Part shown: positions 26,564 through 35,024 of the stretch, piece after piece
Numbering within the stretch: the stretch's first letter is position 1
Layout of the letters: every line of letters begins with the position of its first letter
From: Marixanthomonas sp963974425
Lineage (GTDB): Bacteria; Bacteroidota; Bacteroidia; Flavobacteriales; Flavobacteriaceae
NCBI RefSeq assembly: GCF_963974425.1
Contig: NZ_CAXBCK010000004.1
Location: 1-64,000, forward strand
Direction: 5' to 3'
DNA length: 64,000 bases
Made by a program: the position numbers and the translations under genes
Notes under the pieces: model-generated
Told to the model about the DNA's origin: nothing
What the model saw: the letters and a program-made list of their open reading frames with translations, nothing else
Database searches by the model: none

Positions 26564-27393
26564 TTTTCAGGAAATATTTTTCTGAATTTCTTCGGGAGGT
26601 CTTTCGTTACTGAAATAATTTTACTTGTAATTGGATCTGTAAATTCTAGCGATGAAGCATGTAGAAATAAACCTTTTCCTTTTAACAACAACCCTTCTTT
26701 ATGGTAGTTTTTATCACCTAAAATAGGTGTCCCAATACTTGATAGGTGAACACGCAATTGATGTTTCCGTCCAGTTTTGGGAAACAATTCAACCAAATTT
26801 AAACAACTAAATCGCTCTGATGGTTCTGTTTTAAGTACTTTATATTCAGTGAAGGCATCTTTTTCATCTACATTGGTTGTAATTATTCCTTTTAGAGGCA
26901 TTTCACCATACGTAACAGCGTGATATGTTTTTTTTACGTTCCGTTCTTCAAAAAGATTATTCAGTGCGATTACGGACGTATGTGTTTTAGCAATCAATAA
27001 TAAACCACTTGTTGGAAAATCTAGTCGATGAACAGGTTTCGGACTTGTAAGTGCATCAGTAGCGCTACTTTTAGTTAAGTTATACGCTAATGCGTTGGCA
27101 ATGGTTTTCTTTTTATTGCCGCTCACTAAAATCCCTGGAGGTTTGTAAATAATGGCCAGATGATTGTTTTCAAAACAAACTTCTAATTGTAGTTTTAAAA
27201 TTGGATTATCACTTTTATTTTTTTCAGAAGAAAGAATGATTTTTTCCCCACCGCTTAAAAACTTTCCTGTGCCGGCGACAGTTCCATTTACTGAAACCAA
27301 ACCTTTGTCAATCGCCTTTTTCATTCCTTTTCGAGACGAAATCGTTTTAAAAACACCACCCACATAATCTGAAAGTCGGGTAGGAGTATCCAA
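26560..27393 (-). CDS. RluA-family RNA pseudouridine synthase
   Basis: It has an N-terminal S4-like RNA-binding domain (about 1-55) and an RluA catalytic domain. The catalytic Asp125 lies in VHRLDFPTSGLLL, with LFPKTGRKHQLRVHLSSIG further on (277 residues counted from TTG 27393). It modifies uridines in rRNA or tRNA; the exact site cannot be told. The start is doubtful. The frame stays open for 19 codons upstream to the miaE stop, and the extra residues (RETHTVPPL) look like the usual N-terminus of flavobacterial relatives, but no ATG, GTG or other TTG is present there. Confidence 0.88.
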   Translation of the reverse strand: MDTPTRLSDYVGGVFKTISSRKGMKKAIDKGLVSVNGTVAGTGKFLSGGEKIILSSEKNKSDNPILKLQLEVCFENNHLAIIYKPPGILVSGNKKKTIANALAYNLTKSSATDALTSPKPVHRLDFPTSGLLLIAKTHTSVIALNNLFEERNVKKTYHAVTYGEMPLKGIITTNVDEKDAFTEYKVLKTEPSERFSCLNLVELFPKTGRKHQLRVHLSSIGTPILGDKNYHKEGLLLKGKGLFLHASSLEFTDPITSKIISVTKDLPKKFRKIFPEN

Positions 27394-27450
27394 CGGTGGA
27401 ACAGTGTGGGTTTCTCTTTTGATAAGTTTGATTATTAAAGGCTTAAAACC

Positions 27451-28032
27451 TTATCCGTGTATAGTTTCACTTTTGCTCAAGTCTTTCATTATTTCAGCTT
27501 CGTGATCCAATAATGCTTTCCACTTTTTGTCTACTTCTTGACGATCACCATACTTACGGGCAAAACCCAAAAACATGGTGTAGTGATTGGCTTCGCTTAC
27601 CATTAAATTTTTATAAAATAAAGCTAATTCTTTGTCTTCCAATTCTTCACTTAGTAAACGGAATCTTTCACAACTTCTGGCTTCAATCAACGCTGCATAA
27701 AGTAATCGATGAACCAGATTAGTGATTCGGCTTCCTCCTTTTGGGAAAAACTGCATCAATTTATTAACGTAAAGGTCTTTTCGGTCACGACCTAAGGTCC
27801 AACCACGTTCTATAATCCGGTCGTGTACCATTTTAAAATGACTGATTTCTTCTTTAACTAAAGCGGTCATTTCTTGCACCAACTCTGTATATTCAGGATA
27901 GGTAACGATAAAAGAAATAGCTGTAGAAGCAGCTTTCTGTTCACAAAAAGCGTGATCGGTCAAGATTTCTTCAACGTTTTTTTCAACAATATTTACCCAT
28001 CGAGGATCGGTTGGAAGTTGTAAGCCTAGCAT
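27451..28032 (-). CDS. miaE: tRNA-(ms2io6A)-hydroxylase MiaE
   Basis: A ferritin-like di-iron monooxygenase that hydroxylates the isopentenyl group at A37 of tRNAs. It has 193 residues with the iron-ligand sets KEEISHFKMVH, IEARSCERFRLL and VSEANHYTMF, and starts with the typical LPTDPRWVNIVEKN. It shares its reading frame with the downstream pseudouridine synthase, separated by a single TAA. Both genes act on RNA modification. Confidence 0.93.
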   Translation of the reverse strand: MLGLQLPTDPRWVNIVEKNVEEILTDHAFCEQKAASTAISFIVTYPEYTELVQEMTALVKEEISHFKMVHDRIIERGWTLGRDRKDLYVNKLMQFFPKGGSRITNLVHRLLYAALIEARSCERFRLLSEELEDKELALFYKNLMVSEANHYTMFLGFARKYGDRQEVDKKWKALLDHEAEIMKDLSKSETIHG

Positions 28033-28085
28033 ATATAAAGTGTTATTTTTGAATTGTAAAAATACATATTAAGTAAGGAACGATA

Positions 28086-29960
28086 TTATATATCCAAATC
28101 AAACTCACGTCGTAATTTCTCAAGAGCAGGATTCTTTTGAGTGAGTTTATCAAATTTTTCGCGGGTGGTATACGCATATTTCTTTTGTACCGTTTCATTC
28201 ACTAGGATATCAAGGTCAATATCGTAGTTTTGAAGTTTATCTCTTAAAAACCCTAATAAGTCGTATTTAGCACGTTCTACTTCCACCTTTATTGTGTCAT
28301 TCGGAAATTCTAAGTGAATAATATTACCATCTAATTTCGGGATGCCCATGGTAAGGTGTGAAAGCAGATTATACTTGCCATCGGTTTCTACTTTTTTTGC
28401 ATATTGCGTCCAAGCGGTGCGCATTTCGTCTTCCGTGAAAGGGTTGGTTGGCAGGTTTTCTTCGTCTGGTTGGTTAGCTAATTGCTCTTTTTTAAGTTCT
28501 TGCTTTTTACGAATGCTCTTCAGCGATAAGGCAGAAACTTTCTTGTTTCCGTGCTCAGTTATAATTTGAGAGCGTTTATCAGCTATTTTACTACCTGAAT
28601 CATCACTGATATTTTCATCTTCTTTAGGTTGATGCTCTTTAGGTTTAGGATCTAAAGTAGGTTCAGCAACTGTTGAAGTCGGTTCTTGCTCTTCTTTTTT
28701 CGGTTCTCCATCTTTAAGTGAAGCAGAAACTCCCTCTTTTGAAGACTTCATTTCTGTTTCATTTTCAACCTTAGGTTCTGGAGTTACTATTTCGGCTGAA
28801 GAAGATTTAGTTGTCTCTTTTACAGTACTTTTAAAATGAGAAGGAGGGATTACGTATCGCTTTTTTGAAGCGGTTCCGTTGCCGCTATGCTTTTTTTTTT
28901 CACCGGTAGCGGTAAGAGACGCTAGTTGCATTAAGCATAACTCAATTAAAAGACGTTGGTTACGACTCGTTTTGTATTGTAAATCACACCCATTCGCTAT
29001 CTCAATGGCTTCAATTAAAAAAGTATGAGTTGTTTTTTGTGATTGCTCAAAATACATAGCTTTTACTTGCTCTCCAACCTCAAGAAGTTCAATAGTTTCT
29101 TGACTCTTACAAACCAATAAATCACGGAAGTGGGAGGCAAGACCCATAATGAAATGGTGGCCATCAAACCCTTTTGCTAGTATGTTATTATAAGCAAGTA
29201 AAACCTCTGGTATATTGTTGTCCAACAACAAATCTGTTATTTGAAAGTAGTAAGTGTAATCAAGAACGTTTAAGTTTTCAGTAACGGCTTGACGCGTTAA
29301 TTCTTTTCCTGAAAAGCTAACTACTCGATCAAAAATAGACAGTGCATCTCGCAAGGCGCCATCTGCTTTTTGAGCAATTACATGTAGCGCATCGTCTTCT
29401 GCATCGATTCCTTCTTGTTTGGCTACTTCAGCAAGATGTCCTTTAATATCACGTACCGTTATTCTTCTGAAATCAAAAATTTGACAACGTGAGAGTATGG
29501 TAGGGATTATTTTATGCTTTTCGGTAGTTGCCAATATAAAAATGGCGTGTTTGGGCGGTTCTTCCAACGTTTTTAAAAAAGCATTAAAAGCTGCAGAAGA
29601 AAGCATATGTACCTCGTCAATAATATAGACTTTATAGCTACCTACTTGCGGTGGTATCCGTACTTGATCTATCAAATTACGAATATCATCTACTGAGTTA
29701 TTTGAAGCAGCATCTAATTCAAATATATTAAAGGCAAAATCTTCGTCTTCCTGTTGGGTACCGTCTTGATTTATTTTTTTTGCTAAAATACGAGCACAGG
29801 TGGTTTTTCCAACGCCTCGAGGTCCTGTAAATAGAAGCGCTTGTGCTAAATGATCATTTTCTATGGCATTATTTAATGTATTGGTAATAGCTTGTTGCCC
29901 AACCACATCTTTAAACTGTGTGGGGCGGTATTTTCGGGCAGATACAATAAAGTGTTCCAT
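28086..29960 (-). CDS. dnaX: DNA polymerase III subunit gamma/tau
   Basis: This is the ATPase of the sliding-clamp loader. The 624 residues from ATG 29960 have Walker A GPRGVGKT (46-53), Walker B IIDEVHML (113-120), the SRC sensor (PTILSRCQIFDFRR), a helical collar domain, a long Glu/Lys/Pro-rich linker (about 370-500) and a C-terminal tau-like domain. The four-cysteine zinc module usual after Walker A is absent: only one Cys lies between Walker A and DAASNNSVDD. The upstream TTG at 29972 lies within the -7 box and is rejected. Confidence 0.95.
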   Translation of the reverse strand: MEHFIVSARKYRPTQFKDVVGQQAITNTLNNAIENDHLAQALLFTGPRGVGKTTCARILAKKINQDGTQQEDEDFAFNIFELDAASNNSVDDIRNLIDQVRIPPQVGSYKVYIIDEVHMLSSAAFNAFLKTLEEPPKHAIFILATTEKHKIIPTILSRCQIFDFRRITVRDIKGHLAEVAKQEGIDAEDDALHVIAQKADGALRDALSIFDRVVSFSGKELTRQAVTENLNVLDYTYYFQITDLLLDNNIPEVLLAYNNILAKGFDGHHFIMGLASHFRDLLVCKSQETIELLEVGEQVKAMYFEQSQKTTHTFLIEAIEIANGCDLQYKTSRNQRLLIELCLMQLASLTATGEKKKHSGNGTASKKRYVIPPSHFKSTVKETTKSSSAEIVTPEPKVENETEMKSSKEGVSASLKDGEPKKEEQEPTSTVAEPTLDPKPKEHQPKEDENISDDSGSKIADKRSQIITEHGNKKVSALSLKSIRKKQELKKEQLANQPDEENLPTNPFTEDEMRTAWTQYAKKVETDGKYNLLSHLTMGIPKLDGNIIHLEFPNDTIKVEVERAKYDLLGFLRDKLQNYDIDLDILVNETVQKKYAYTTREKFDKLTQKNPALEKLRREFDLDI

Positions 29961-29969
29961 AGTTGCTAA

Positions 29970-29977
29970 CAAATATA
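29970..29977 (-). promoter_or_regulatory. dnaX promoter, -7 box next to the start codon
   Basis: Read on the minus strand, TATATTTG matches TAnnTTTG exactly. It ends 9 bases before the dnaX ATG, so the predicted mRNA has almost no 5' leader. Confidence 0.55.
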
Positions 29978-30042
29978 ACTATGTCTGGTATCATTTTAAA
30001 AAATTAGATGTTTCATTTTTACTGTATTTATTAACATTGGTT

Positions 30043-30050
30043 TACTTTTG
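30043..30050 (+). promoter_or_regulatory. rnpB promoter, -7 box
   Basis: TACTTTTG matches TAnnTTTG. It lies 2-5 bases before the predicted 5' end of RNase P RNA, the spacing expected for a Bacteroidetes promoter. Confidence 0.65.
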
Positions 30051-30052
30051 CA

Positions 30053-30362
30053 CCGCAGGCCGCCTTATCGTTCTAATTTATTAGAAAGGAAAGTCCGGAC
30101 ACCATAGGGAAGCATAGCGGCTAACAGCCGTCACTCCATTTTTTGGAGGCGGACAAGTGCAACAGAAAGAATGTACAGGTAATGCTGTAGTGAAACCAGG
30201 TAAACTCTATGCGGTGAAATGCCACGTAAACCTGTGCTTAAGGGTTCCCACCCGATGCAGGAGGGTAGGCAGATAGAGCATATTGGCAACAATATGTCCA
30301 GATAAATGATAAGGATTTCGAAATACTTCGGAATACAGAATCCGGCTTACAGGCCTGCTTTT
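30053..30362 (+). ncRNA. rnpB: RNase P RNA component (class A)
   Basis: This catalytic RNA cuts 5' leaders from tRNA precursors. The conserved core is clear: GGAAAGTCCGGACACCATAG close to the 5' end and ACAGAA-TCCGGCTTACAGGC near the 3' end. The ends pair as the P1 helix (GCAGGC at 30055-30060 with GCCTGC at 30353-30358), and a T-run follows (30359 onward). The internal GGTAAAC...GTGAAA segments also fit. Its promoter is divergent from dnaX. Confidence 0.96.
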
Positions 30363-30406
30363 ATATTTTTTTAATGATAAATGTGGAAATTGAACCTTAC
30401 TAAATA

Positions 30407-30796
30407 TTAGTTTTCAGAAACTAATATTTCGTTTGCCCAAAGTTTACACGCTTCAACAGTATAAAAAACATTAAAGGCACGTTTGTAAAACTGTTTTTCA
30501 AATAGTGCATTATCGAAAGAAGACTTAGAGTAACACAACACAGCCATCCCTACTAAGTGATTGCTAAAATGGTCATCTTGTAAGTAACTTGTTGGGTTAA
30601 CAGTGTAATCGTTTTTTCGGTTTGAAATATAGATAAAGGGTTTTCCTTCAAAATATTTTTCAAAAATACGATACATTTTTTTACGTTCTTCTTTATCAAA
30701 AAGAATACCTTCTTTAATGGTAGAAATAACGCAATTTTCGTGTATTTCAAGAGTACCGAATTCTAACTCTACTAAAATAGGTTCAGGGGATAACAT
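30407..30796 (-). CDS. STAS/SpoIIAA-like protein, copy 1
   Basis: A 129-residue protein without signal or membrane segments. Its start (LEFGTLEIHENCVISTIKEG) closely parallels the protein at 47994-48371 (YHFGIAEIHENYIIFEMNEG), and both share YISNRKNDYTVNP-like central and W-x-N-x-I C-terminal patterns, so the two are paralogues. The alternating beta-alpha pattern resembles SpoIIAA/STAS domains. The function is unknown. It lies 8 bases after rsmD in the same direction. Confidence 0.75.
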   Translation of the reverse strand: MLSPEPILVELEFGTLEIHENCVISTIKEGILFDKEERKKMYRIFEKYFEGKPFIYISNRKNDYTVNPTSYLQDDHFSNHLVGMAVLCYSKSSFDNALFEKQFYKRAFNVFYTVEACKLWANEILVSEN

Positions 30797-30804
30797 ATAT
30801 TTTA

Positions 30805-31338
30805 TTACTGAAAAAAACTAAATACAGATCCACCATACCTACGAAGCTCTTTAAACTGGGGTAAGTGTGAGAGATCAGTGTCTTTTGAATGCTCAATAAT
30901 AACCAATCCGTTTGTATTTATCAAGTCGTTTTCAAAGATTTTCCCTATAATATCTTCGAACTGTTGAGTTTCAAACTTATAGGGTGGGTCGGCAAAAATA
31001 ACATCAAACTTCGATGATACAGCCGAGAGGTATTTTATTACATCAGATTTTATGGTTTCAATTGGAAACTCTAATTCTTCAGCTGTTTTCTTAATGTATT
31101 TTACACAGCCGAAATGTGCATCTACAGCTGTAATATTTTCAGTACCGCGGGAAGCAAATTCGTAGCTAATGTTTCCGGTACCGGCAAATAAATCTAATAA
31201 ACTAATTTCATTAAAGTAAATGGAGTTTCTCAGTATATTGAAGAGCGCTTCCTTGGCAAAATCGGTAGTAGGCCTTACGGGAAGTGTTTTTGGAGCAATT
31301 AATCGTCTTCCTTTATGTGTTCCAGAAATTATGCGCAT
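30805..31338 (-). CDS. rsmD: 16S rRNA (guanine(966)-N2)-methyltransferase
   Basis: A SAM-dependent N2-guanine methyltransferase acting on 16S rRNA G966. It has 177 residues with the N-terminal MRIISGTHKGRRL, LDLFAGTGNISYEFASRG for SAM binding and the catalytic motif FADPPY. Its ATG overlaps the stop of the DUF3822 gene by one base, so translation is likely coupled. Confidence 0.94.
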   Translation of the reverse strand: MRIISGTHKGRRLIAPKTLPVRPTTDFAKEALFNILRNSIYFNEISLLDLFAGTGNISYEFASRGTENITAVDAHFGCVKYIKKTAEELEFPIETIKSDVIKYLSAVSSKFDVIFADPPYKFETQQFEDIIGKIFENDLINTNGLVIIEHSKDTDLSHLPQFKELRRYGGSVFSFFQ

Positions 31339-32162
31339 TATAAACTGTTTTTTAAAACAAAGTGTTGATGTTGATTTGTTTTTTCAGAAAAAGATACCTT
31401 AGAAAAATTATCTGAAGCAAAAGATACATTTCTTACATACGTATAGAGTATTTCAAAAATATCGCTTTCCTTTTCAATAGCACCCATTAAAACAACTTCA
31501 GTACGTTCAGGGTTGAGTTTAAGTTGCTCCATACAGAATAATAAATAATATATAAAGTCTTCGGGTGTTCTGTATGAAAAGGTGTTGCAAAGCTTTAAAT
31601 TACCTTCTTTAACTACAATACAGTCAAAACTTTCTGATTGGATATTTATATATACTTTCGGCTCTTTTAGAAATTTTTCTGCTTTAAGTATGGTTGGTAT
31701 TAATATTGACGTAGCATGAAAATATTGAAACGAGCCATATTTCTCAAAAAAGTAATTATTTATATTAATGTAAGGAACATATACAATAACGATGTCTTGA
31801 TTTTTCAATGTATCGTGTGAAATGAAATCGTTGGCAAGTATTTTTGAATTGAATTTTAAATATTCGCTTGCTTTCGCTTCATCAAATAGCGGATAAGGGA
31901 CAAGAGCATATAAGTTTGTGGCATAGAGTAACGTTACTTGATTAAAGCTATGCTGTAGCGCTTCATTGCTATTTATAGTGCTCTCAATTGTAGTAAGTAA
32001 TTCTTCTGGAGTAGCGGAGCTCTCATATTTTTCTTCTAGAAAATACAAAACCTCCTTATTGTCACTCGTTGTGACTAAAAAAGAAAGTCCGGTCAAAGAA
32101 ATTTGAACGGACAGACTTTTATTGATATGTAAGGTATTGTTATTGGTTATCGGCTGAGTCAT
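31338..32162 (-). CDS. DUF3822 family protein
   Basis: A 274-residue protein of DUF3822, a Bacteroidetes family with a predicted actin-like (ASKHA) fold. Visible are VQISLTGLSFLVTTSDNKEVLY near the N-terminus, VYINIQSESFDCIVVKEGNL in the middle and a methyl-rich C-terminus. ATG 32162 is preferred to 32183 because it gives less overlap with the gene before (23 bases). The fixed neighbour rsmD suggests a role near ribosome assembly, but none is proven. Confidence 0.85.
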   Translation of the reverse strand: MTQPITNNNTLHINKSLSVQISLTGLSFLVTTSDNKEVLYFLEEKYESSATPEELLTTIESTINSNEALQHSFNQVTLLYATNLYALVPYPLFDEAKASEYLKFNSKILANDFISHDTLKNQDIVIVYVPYININNYFFEKYGSFQYFHATSILIPTILKAEKFLKEPKVYINIQSESFDCIVVKEGNLKLCNTFSYRTPEDFIYYLLFCMEQLKLNPERTEVVLMGAIEKESDIFEILYTYVRNVSFASDNFSKVSFSEKTNQHQHFVLKNSL

Positions 32163-32799
32163 ATGATTTTCCCCAGTTACCATTAGTTGTTATTTCTTCC
32201 ATAGATCCAACTTGTACTTTATCACCTCGAACTCCTTCTACGGTATTTGCTTGCTTTTCTTGATAAACCAACTCTTCATCCATTCCTTGTAATACTATAT
32301 CTTTTGAAACAGTTGCTTCAAAAACTGAATACTTAGATCCATTCTTCATAATGCTTCCAGCTTGAAGTTTAAATTTTGCATCAACTCCTTCAATTGGAAC
32401 ATTCATCATCGTTTTGTAACGATCTGAACCGTATAAAGAATCCTTTACAGGAGTAAAGCTAAGTGTATCTATTAGTGATTCTGTAATAAAATATCCTTCA
32501 TCAATACCGTATGCTTTATTTTTCTCAACATCTGCATAAACTGAGTCACGTCTTTGTGTAATTGCAAATTGCGCAGTATCTATAAAACGTACTAAACTAT
32601 CAAAACTTCCTGTAAAATTACCTGCAATTTCTTGGTGAGCTAATTCTGCATCTCTTATATCTTTTAAGTTATTAATAACTTTTTGATAGCGAACTTCTTT
32701 TTCTTTATTAAATTCATATGGCCCACTGATGGAGCTATAAAGCTGGTATCCTAGGAAGATAATAACAATCCAAAGAATTATCTGTATTACAAGTCTCAT
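32140..32799 (-). CDS. Single-pass membrane protein of unknown function
   Basis: A 219-residue protein with an N-terminal membrane helix (about 3-22) and a soluble region. The region begins with a helix (EKEVRYQKVINNLKDIRDAELA) in the style of pilin-like or type II secretion-like proteins, then mixed strands and an acidic C-terminus. No known motif is visible. It is first in the unit with DUF3822, rsmD and the STAS-like gene, so it may share their process. Confidence 0.75.
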   Translation of the reverse strand: MRLVIQIILWIVIIFLGYQLYSSISGPYEFNKEKEVRYQKVINNLKDIRDAELAHQEIAGNFTGSFDSLVRFIDTAQFAITQRRDSVYADVEKNKAYGIDEGYFITESLIDTLSFTPVKDSLYGSDRYKTMMNVPIEGVDAKFKLQAGSIMKNGSKYSVFEATVSKDIVLQGMDEELVYQEKQANTVEGVRGDKVQVGSMEEITTNGNWGKSYDSADNQ

Positions 32800-32913
32800 T
32801 GTACGATAGTTTTGTTAACGTTTAAAATTATGTATAGGTCTCTCGCAAATCTACAATTTTTTTTTGTTCGTAAAACTATAATCTAAAAAAATCATCACTA
32901 AGTGCAAAACCAT

Positions 32914-32921
32914 TATGTTTG
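32914..32921 (+). promoter_or_regulatory. Promoter -7 box next to the helicase start
   Basis: TATGTTTG matches TAnnTTTG exactly and ends 9 bases before the ATG at 32931, predicting an ultra-short leader. Confidence 0.5.
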
Positions 32922-32930
32922 CAATACTAT

Positions 32931-34355
32931 ATGGATACATCAAGATTTTATTCGCTTTTAAAGCACGATTTTCCTCATAAAACTACTACAAACCAAGATA
33001 TTGCACTACAATTATTGGCTAAATTTTCAGTAGAAACAAACGACAATGAGGTTTTTTTACTAAAAGGTTATGCAGGTACCGGAAAAACTACGATTGTGGG
33101 GACATTGGTTAAAAACCTATGGAAATTAAAAAAATCTTCTGTTTTATTGGCTCCAACAGGACGTGCAGCAAAAGTGATTAGTAATTATTCACAGAAAGAA
33201 GCATTCACCATTCATAAAAAGATATACTTTCCTAAATCTGAAAAGGGTGGAGGTGTATCCTTTAGGTTACAACCCAATAAGAGTCGAAATGTTATTTTCA
33301 TTGTAGATGAAGCTTCTATGATTCCTGATATAAACCAAGATTCAAAATTATTTGAAAATGGCTCATTGTTGGACGATTTAATGCAATATGTTTATAGTGG
33401 CCATAACTGTAAGCTTCTATTAATAGGGGATACAGCTCAATTACCGCCAGTAAAACTCACCTTGAGTCCTGCTTTGGATAAACATACCTTACAAAACCAA
33501 TACAATAAGGAAGTTGTTGAATTAGAGTTGAACGAAGTAGTTCGCCAACAAAAAGACAGTGGTATTTTAATGAATGCTACAACCCTGCGTGAGCGATTGG
33601 ATGATGGCTTTTTTAAAGATTTTAAATTTACTGAAACTCCATATCCTGAAGTAATAAGGCCAATGGACGGACAGGAGTTAATGGATGCCATAAGCGATAG
33701 TTATAGTTCGTTGGGCAATGAAGATACAGTAATTATAGTACGTTCCAATAAACGAGCTAACCTGTACAATCAAAATATTAGGAACCGAATCCTTTTTCAA
33801 GAATCTGAATTAGCCGCTGGTGATTATTTAATGGTAGTAAAAAATAATTATCATTGGGTAAAACCGGAAAGTGAAGCTGGTTTTATTGCTAATGGAGACA
33901 TTATTGAAGTATTGGAAATTTTTGGGTTTAAAGATTTGTACGGCTTCCGATTTGCTGAAGTACTAGTAAATATGGTTGATTACCCTAAAATGAAACCACT
34001 GGAAACCGTTTTATTGTTAGACACGCTTACTTCAGAAACACCATCTCTGTCTTATGAAGACTCCAACAAACTATACCAAGAAGTAATGAAGGACTATGCT
34101 TCAGAAAAATCTAAGTATAAAAAATTCTTAGCTGTAAAAAATAACAAATATTTTAATGCCTTACAGGTAAAGTTTTCATACGCCATTACTTGTCATAAAT
34201 CTCAGGGTGGGCAGTGGAACACTGTTTTTGTAGAACAACCCTATTTGCCAAACGGTATTGATAAAGATTACTTAAGGTGGCTTTATACCGCCATTACCCG
34301 TGCAACAGAAAAATTATACTTAATAGGCTTTAAGGATGAATTTTTTGTAGATTAG
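32931..34355 (+). CDS. RecD-like SF1 helicase/ATPase
   Basis: A 474-residue superfamily 1 helicase. It has Walker A GYAGTGKTT (46-54), VDEASMI as Walker B, GDTAQLPPV as motif III, and the C-terminal UvrD_C_2 segment TCHKSQGGQW followed by YTAITRATEKLYLIG. This layout resembles RecD, Dda and the compact RecD2-like helicases without the RecBC-type N domain. It probably unwinds DNA 5' to 3' in repair or conflict resolution. ATG 32931 is chosen over the in-frame TTG at 32919, which overlaps the -7 box. Confidence 0.88.
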   Translation: MDTSRFYSLLKHDFPHKTTTNQDIALQLLAKFSVETNDNEVFLLKGYAGTGKTTIVGTLVKNLWKLKKSSVLLAPTGRAAKVISNYSQKEAFTIHKKIYFPKSEKGGGVSFRLQPNKSRNVIFIVDEASMIPDINQDSKLFENGSLLDDLMQYVYSGHNCKLLLIGDTAQLPPVKLTLSPALDKHTLQNQYNKEVVELELNEVVRQQKDSGILMNATTLRERLDDGFFKDFKFTETPYPEVIRPMDGQELMDAISDSYSSLGNEDTVIIVRSNKRANLYNQNIRNRILFQESELAAGDYLMVVKNNYHWVKPESEAGFIANGDIIEVLEIFGFKDLYGFRFAEVLVNMVDYPKMKPLETVLLLDTLTSETPSLSYEDSNKLYQEVMKDYASEKSKYKKFLAVKNNKYFNALQVKFSYAITCHKSQGGQWNTVFVEQPYLPNGIDKDYLRWLYTAITRATEKLYLIGFKDEFFVD

Positions 34356-34409
34356 TAGTGGTTACCGCAAGGTTTTTAAAATTCTGTAGGTTTTTGAACC
34401 AACTAAAGT

Positions 34410-34988
34410 ATGGAAACATTTGAAGTTTTAATAAGTATTTTTTTAGGCATAGGTCTTGCCGCGGCCGTTGGTTTCCGGGTATTCTTACCCTTGCTAATTT
34501 TGAGTTTAGCTGGATATTACGATGTAATTTCACTAAACGAAAGTTGGCAGTGGATTGGCAGTATTACCGCGGTCATAACTTTAGGAGTTGCCACTTTAAT
34601 TGAAATTTTCGGATACTATATTCCGTGGTTCGATAATTTACTTGATACCATTGCTTTGCCACTGGCCACCTTAGCTGGGACCGCTGTTATGGTTGCTACA
34701 ATTACTAACTTAGATCCTGTTATAACTTGGGCCTTGGCAATTATAGCCGGTGGTGGTACTGCAGCTGCTATAAAAGGAAATGCCTCGGCAGCAAGGCTTA
34801 CTTCTAGTACAACTACAGCAGGATTTGCAAACCCGATATTAACAACAGTGGAAACGGGTATTTCAACGCTAATGTCCATACTTTCCATCTTTGTACCTAT
34901 TATTGCCTTTATTTTAGTCCTTGTTCTATTTTTTATAATTTTTAGGTTTTATAAAAAGCTTCGGAAAAAGCGCTTGTCCAAAACTTAA
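34410..34988 (+). CDS. DUF4126 membrane protein
   Basis: A 192-residue membrane protein of DUF4126 with five to six hydrophobic segments, glycine/alanine-rich stretches (GLAAAVGFRVFLPLLILSLA; AIIAGGGTAAAIKGN) and a basic C-terminus. Members occur widely in bacteria without known function. It lies between the helicase and the KdsB-KdnB fusion, and the fusion has its own candidate promoter. Confidence 0.85.
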   Translation: METFEVLISIFLGIGLAAAVGFRVFLPLLILSLAGYYDVISLNESWQWIGSITAVITLGVATLIEIFGYYIPWFDNLLDTIALPLATLAGTAVMVATITNLDPVITWALAIIAGGGTAAAIKGNASAARLTSSTTTAGFANPILTTVETGISTLMSILSIFVPIIAFILVLVLFFIIFRFYKKLRKKRLSKT

Positions 34989-34994
34989 TCTTCT

Positions 34995-35002
34995 TATTTT
35001 TG
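34995..35002 (+). promoter_or_regulatory. Candidate promoter of the kdsB-kdnB fusion gene
   Basis: TATTTTTG matches TAnnTTTG and ends 22 bases before the TTG start at 35025. Confidence 0.5.
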
Positions 35003-35024
35003 AATTCACTTTAAAACGATTCCC

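Noticed and set aside
34356..34409. Possible operon link between the RecD-like helicase and DUF4126
   Set aside because: The 54-base gap is compatible with one transcript, but nothing in the sequence decides it.
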